Part shown: positions 60,918 to 64,000 of the stretch, piece by piece
Layout: every line of letters starts with the position of its first letter
How positions within the stretch are numbered: the first letter of the stretch is position 1
Assembly (NCBI GenBank): GCA_022601395.1
Contig: JAJACS010000002.1
Span: 122,945 to 186,944, forward strand
DNA: 64,000 nucleotides
DNA from: Chlamydiia bacterium
Lineage (GTDB): Bacteria > Chlamydiota > Chlamydiia > Chlamydiales > GCA-2402025
Direction of reading: 5' to 3'
Made by a program: the position numbers and the translations under genes
Notes under the pieces: generated by a model
Databases searched by the model: none
Told to the model about the DNA's origin: nothing
What the model saw: the letters and a program-made list of their open reading frames with translations, nothing else

Positions 60918-60965
60918 ATACTATATGTTGTGGTTTTTCACGCATAAACACACTATATATTGTAG
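60918..60965 (-). promoter_or_regulatory. Paired NrdR boxes overlapping the nrdA promoter
   Basis: Two 16-base near-palindromes, 60918-60933 (ATACTATATGTTGTGG) and 60950-60965 (ACACTATATATTGTAG), match the NrdR box pattern (acaCwAtATaTwgtgt) with three and two mismatches. Their starts are 32 bases apart, three helical turns, the usual spacing. On the minus strand TTTATG (60948-60943) and TATAGT (60925-60920), 17 bases apart, form a promoter. Its -10 lies inside the first box, and the second box lies just upstream of the -35. Confidence 0.75.
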
Positions 60966-61240
60966 GATCTAGCTTTTAGTCTACAAAAAAAAACGCAGAA
61001 AAAACCTTCGGGAATATTAAAGTGATTAGTCCTAAAACTTTAAGGCATGAACCTTTTTTTGCGAAACGAAATCTAAGACTTGTCGCTGTTTTTATGGTTT
61101 TTTATTTTTTTGATCATCTTTTATTCGTTAAGAATAAAAGAATCAGAAGAGTGCATCTCTAAAGTGAGAGCAACCTTTTCAAAATATAAAATCATGAGTA
61201 TAAATTTGTATTTGAGTTTCTTCTTATCAAAAGGTTCGTT
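60966..61240. other. Upstream region of the YVTN gene with inverted repeat
   Basis: The 275 bases hold a perfect nine-base-pair inverted repeat CTTTTATTC / GAATAAAAG with a five-base spacer at 61118-61140, not followed by a T-tract on either strand, so it is not a standard terminator. A looser repeat TTAAAGT / ACTTTAA lies near 61017-61043. The start of the YVTN gene transcript must be here; no clear promoter is picked. Confidence 0.4.
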
Positions 61241-62407
61241 ATGAAATTTTCTTATTTTTTTAGATTGCTTACTGCTTTAGTTGCTACCTCCATATTAGCA
61301 AGTGCAGATGAGAATGTTTACGTTGCAAACGATGATAGTAATACAGTCTCTGTTATTAGAGCTTCTGATAACACGAAGATTAAGGATATAGAAGTTCAAA
61401 GTCTAGGACGAGTAGAAGCTAATAATCAATTTGTTTTTGCGATCACTCCTGATGGAAATACTCTTTATGTGACAAATCTTAATAGCGCTTCTGTTTCTGT
61501 GATAAGAACTTCTGACAACACAAGGACTAAAGATATAGGAGTTGGAGCAGAGCCCTTAGCTCTTGCGATCAGCCCAGATGGAAGTACTCTTTATGTGGCA
61601 AATGTACAAAGCCTCTCTGTTTCTGTAATCAGAACCTCAGATAACACAAAAATAAAGGATATTGATCTTGAGAAAACTCCTTTAGCTCTTGCGATCAGCC
61701 CAGATGGAAGTACTCTTTATGCTGCAGCTATTACAGAAGGTGGTGATGGTTTTGTTTCCGTAATCAGGACCTCAGACAACACAAAGATAAAAGATATTGG
61801 TGTTGGAGTATATCCCACTGCTCTTACGATCACTCCTGATGGAAATACTCTTTATGTGGGAAATGCAGTCAGTAATTTTATTTCAGTAATCAGAACTTCA
61901 GATAATGTAAAGATAGATGATATTTTAGGTGTACATGCTTTTAATTTAGCCATTACCCCAGATGGAAGTACACTTTATCTCCCAAACTTCAGTACTAATT
62001 TAGTCTCAGCTATCAGGACCTCAGATAATGCGAAGATAAAAGATATTGAGGTGGGATTAGGTGCTTATTCTCTTGCGATCACCCCTAATGGAAAAACGGT
62101 ATATGTTACTAATAATGACAGTAATTCAGTTTCAGTCATCAGAACTTCAGATAACACGAATATAAAAGAAATAGAAGTAGGCATACGTCCAACTGCTATT
62201 GCTGTTACTTCTGATGGAAAATTCGTGTATGTGGTAAATCAGGACAGTAACTCAGTCTCTGTAATCAGAACCTCAGATAACACAAAGATTAAGGATGTAG
62301 CTGTAGGAGAAACTCCTTTCGCTCTGCTCATTTCGTCTGGATCTGGGCTGTTTCAGATTTTAAGGTTTTCACCTCTAAGAACCCAAGGTGGTATACGTTT
62401 GAATTAG
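61241..62407 (+). CDS. Secreted YVTN-family beta-propeller protein
   Basis: A 388-residue protein with a signal peptide (MKFSYFFRLLTALVATSILA, cut near ASA|DE). Eight repeats of about 42 residues follow, each with IRTSDNTKIKDI, a ..P.ALAI.PDG. block and a TLYV.N strand. This is the YVTN repeat of bacterial surface-layer-like propellers. Consecutive copies are very alike even at the DNA level, so the array probably grew by recent tandem duplication. It would fold into a seven- or eight-bladed propeller in the periplasm or on the surface; the ligand is unknown. It sits alone between nrdA and pssA. Confidence 0.9.
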   Translation: MKFSYFFRLLTALVATSILASADENVYVANDDSNTVSVIRASDNTKIKDIEVQSLGRVEANNQFVFAITPDGNTLYVTNLNSASVSVIRTSDNTRTKDIGVGAEPLALAISPDGSTLYVANVQSLSVSVIRTSDNTKIKDIDLEKTPLALAISPDGSTLYAAAITEGGDGFVSVIRTSDNTKIKDIGVGVYPTALTITPDGNTLYVGNAVSNFISVIRTSDNVKIDDILGVHAFNLAITPDGSTLYLPNFSTNLVSAIRTSDNAKIKDIEVGLGAYSLAITPNGKTVYVTNNDSNSVSVIRTSDNTNIKEIEVGIRPTAIAVTSDGKFVYVVNQDSNSVSVIRTSDNTKIKDVAVGETPFALLISSGSGLFQILRFSPLRTQGGIRLN

Positions 62408-62737
62408 TAGAGTATCGCGCTGTCTATGAAAAGCTTGAAACTCATAAAAATACCTCCTATAGATGCTTAAGAGAAAACACACTATTCTTCTTCCTTGATT
62501 AACCCAATAAAAAAGCTCCAAAAAGAAGCTTGTGCTGATTAGAGACTATTTTATTAATAATAAGCTCAAGGATATAGAGCCTTTGGTAAGGTGCTAGACC
62601 TTCAACAAAGTAAGATCTTTTAATGAGCATATTAAAGAATCAACTATTTCGTTATAATGAGGATAGGGAATCCTCTTGTATCTATAGGTGCTAGGGGTAT
62701 ATACTATTAGGCAATTATTTTAACTAACTGATAGTTA
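62408..62737. other. Intergenic region upstream of pssA
   Basis: 330 bases without a credible gene. TATAAT at 62653-62658 is followed at once by a GAGGAT / ATCCTC hairpin (62659-62675). A second promoter candidate, TTGTAT (62676-62681), 16 bases, TATATA (62698-62703), lies 35 bases before ATG 62738. Nothing else was recognised. Confidence 0.4.
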
Positions 62738-63580
62738 ATGATGAGACAAGCTTACGTTCTTCCAAATATCATAACGGCCTTCGGACTCTCTTGCGGGTTG
62801 TTTGTTGTTTTCAAAGTAAACTTAAAAGCTCCAGGAGTAGGGGTTTATGAGCTGCTTCTCTCATCAACGATTCTGATTTTGATAGCTGCTGTTGCTGATG
62901 TGTTAGATGGTGCAATTGCTAGGGTTGTTAAGGGAGAGAGTGACTTTGGTATTCTATTTGACTCTCTTGCTGACACCGTTTCTTTCGGTGTGGCCCCTTC
63001 AGTATTGCTACTTAAAAGCTTAGCGCTTGAGCAAGGCTCTTGGCTTTCCTTTTATGCCTTTATTGCAGCGATGATCTACTCTATTTGCGGCATCCTAAGA
63101 CTTGTGCGCTTTAACGTGAAAGCTGCTCAAGTTAAAGGGGATGAGCTTGCAAAGAAAACGCAAAGTAAAAACTTTACAGGTCTTCCTATTCCAGGAGGCG
63201 CAGCTTGCGCCATCTCTTTGAACCTTTTTTTAAACTCTCCTCTTATTGCAGAGTGGCTCCCAGGTCTTGACCCCTTTATTAAGACGATCATTCTGTGCTC
63301 CGGTACACTTCTTATAGGTCTTATGATGGTGAGTAGGTGTAAATTCTTTAGTGTGAAAGCCCTTAGGATTAAAGCAGATTCTTTCTATCTGCTCTTTGCT
63401 ACAGTAATCATAGCGATTTTCATCCTTTATGGGGTGATTCATAGATTTTCTCTCGTTTTATTCGCTCTTTCTTGGGGCTATCTGCTTCTTGGATGTGTTT
63501 TAACACTCATCAAGCTTACAGCAGGTAAAAAATCTAAAACACTGAAAGACTTCGATCCAAGCTCTGACGAGCTTGAATAA
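62738..63580 (+). CDS. pssA: CDP-diacylglycerol--serine O-phosphatidyltransferase
   Basis: A 280-residue membrane enzyme with about seven hydrophobic segments and the complete CDP-alcohol phosphatidyltransferase motif: Asp54, Asp57, Gly58, Ala61, Arg62, Gly71, Asp75 and Asp79 (VADVLDGAIARV...FGILFDSLADT). It joins CDP-diacylglycerol and serine to give phosphatidylserine, the precursor of phosphatidylethanolamine. The subclass fits PssA-II proteins. It is followed by rmuC; pssA also lies beside nrdA in C. trachomatis as I recall (CT826-CT827), so the YVTN gene here is an insertion. Confidence 0.92.
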   Translation: MMRQAYVLPNIITAFGLSCGLFVVFKVNLKAPGVGVYELLLSSTILILIAAVADVLDGAIARVVKGESDFGILFDSLADTVSFGVAPSVLLLKSLALEQGSWLSFYAFIAAMIYSICGILRLVRFNVKAAQVKGDELAKKTQSKNFTGLPIPGGAACAISLNLFLNSPLIAEWLPGLDPFIKTIILCSGTLLIGLMMVSRCKFFSVKALRIKADSFYLLFATVIIAIFILYGVIHRFSLVLFALSWGYLLLGCVLTLIKLTAGKKSKTLKDFDPSSDELE

Positions 63581-63642
63581 AGATAACTCTGCACTAGAAA
63601 TTTCTCATTTGCTAGGATGGCTTCTGTTCAAGGAGTCACATT

Positions 63643-64000
63643 ATGCACTACATTCTTTCTTTTCTTATTTTGGTATTACTCTTAGTTTGCTGGCTGTTTT
63701 ATAAAAAAATGGAATCAGCAAGGCTTCAAAAAGAAGAGCTTTCTTTAGAGCTTAAAGAGAAAGAGGAAAAACTCTTTGAGTTAAGGCTAGAAGTAACAAA
63801 GATTAAAACGATTGCAGAAGAGGAAAAGAAGTCAGCTGAAGAGAAGTTGAAACTTTTAGACGGCGCAAAAGAAAAGCTAACAGATACTTTCAAAGCGCTC
63901 TCATCAGAAACCCTCGCTAAGAATAACTCGAACTTTCTGCAGCTTGCTAAAGAGTCTTTTGAAAAGCATTTTGAGAAAAGCGAAAGCAGTTTAGACAAGA
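63643..64000 (+). CDS. rmuC: RmuC-family protein, N-terminal part (runs off the window)
   Basis: ATG 63643 with AAGGAG seven bases upstream opens a frame that continues past the window end. A membrane anchor (YILSFLILVLLLVCWLFY) is followed by a charged coiled coil (residues 22-75) and a block reading KEKLTDTFKALSSETLAK then FLQLAKESFEK. That is the typical entry into the RmuC domain, a predicted nuclease-like protein that limits recombination between inverted repeats. A 90-residue frame on the other strand here is only its shadow. The position next to pssA agrees with the chlamydial order I remember. Confidence 0.85.
   Translation, partial: MHYILSFLILVLLLVCWLFYKKMESARLQKEELSLELKEKEEKLFELRLEVTKIKTIAEEEKKSAEEKLKLLDGAKEKLTDTFKALSSETLAKNNSNFLQLAKESFEKHFEKSESSLDK

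Noticed and set aside
61330..62330. Regularly spaced DNA repeats that might suggest a CRISPR array
   Set aside because: The repeats are about 126 bases long, in frame, and encode YVTN propeller blades; there are no short spacers and no cas genes.
63726..63998. 90-codon frame on the minus strand
   Set aside because: Ser/Phe-rich shadow of the rmuC frame on the plus strand, which has a good ribosome site and family motifs.

Overview
The window reads as a chromosomal segment of a member of the Chlamydiota outside the genus Chlamydia (a Parachlamydiales / Simkania-like lineage). No 16S gene is present, so the placement rests on four things. The order of core genes matches what I remember of Chlamydia trachomatis. 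NrdB has phenylalanine where class Ia enzymes carry the radical tyrosine (the chlamydial class Ic type). A GroEL paralogue sits near the murein cluster. Chlamydia-type hallmarks such as a bilobed hydrophobic small protein and HtrA next to an M16 protease are also present. Genes absent from the small Chlamydia genomes as I recall them (type III glutamine synthetase, a LysE exporter, two GT9 glycosyltransferases, large lineage-specific proteins) argue for an environmental, amoeba- or invertebrate-associated relative.

Layout. 1-7661: a phosphohexomutase-like start (partial), YkgJ protein and metallophosphoesterase, a small basic protein, a secreted propeller-like protein, then a minus-strand run of groEL paralogue - two GT9 transferases - 54-codon ORF - LysE exporter, preceded by a CIRCE-like inverted repeat and tRNA-Cys. 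7812-12059: a DEAD-box helicase and two lineage-specific genes. One is an adenain-like clan CE cysteine protease; the other looks like its relative with all catalytic positions replaced. 12269-21209: the cell wall and division cluster murF-mraY-murD-LysM protein-ftsW-murG-murC-ftsQ, tightly packed and often overlapping. 21218-32047: an Inc-like membrane protein with its own promoter and terminator, KH protein, rsbV-like, miaA, a coiled-coil protein, type III glutamine synthetase-nadD, rsfS-fabF-Nudix, and two small unknown proteins. 32311-38214: an acyltransferase-ACP-acyl-ACP synthetase fusion, cysS and lysS. 38365-41382: a lineage-specific protein of about 1005 residues. 41562-45592: priA, an unknown gene and ftsY. 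45696-53493: sucC-sucD-M50 protease/TPR, then htrA and an M16C metalloprotease facing the other way. 53827-56421: an 864-residue unknown protein. 56488-60817: nrdB and nrdA behind paired NrdR boxes. 61241-64000: a secreted YVTN beta-propeller, pssA and the start of rmuC.

The pattern is conserved housekeeping blocks (murein synthesis, translation, lipid activation, TCA, dNTP supply) separated by single lineage-specific genes that lie behind very AT-rich upstream regions and carry host-interaction features: a eukaryote-like protease fold, long helical proteins, an Inc-like topology and a secreted propeller. The most interesting items are the active/inactive clan CE pair, the three-part acyl-lipid enzyme, and the CIRCE-like and NrdR regulatory sites. 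All family assignments were made by reading sequence by eye; no search was run, and gene-order comparisons are from memory.
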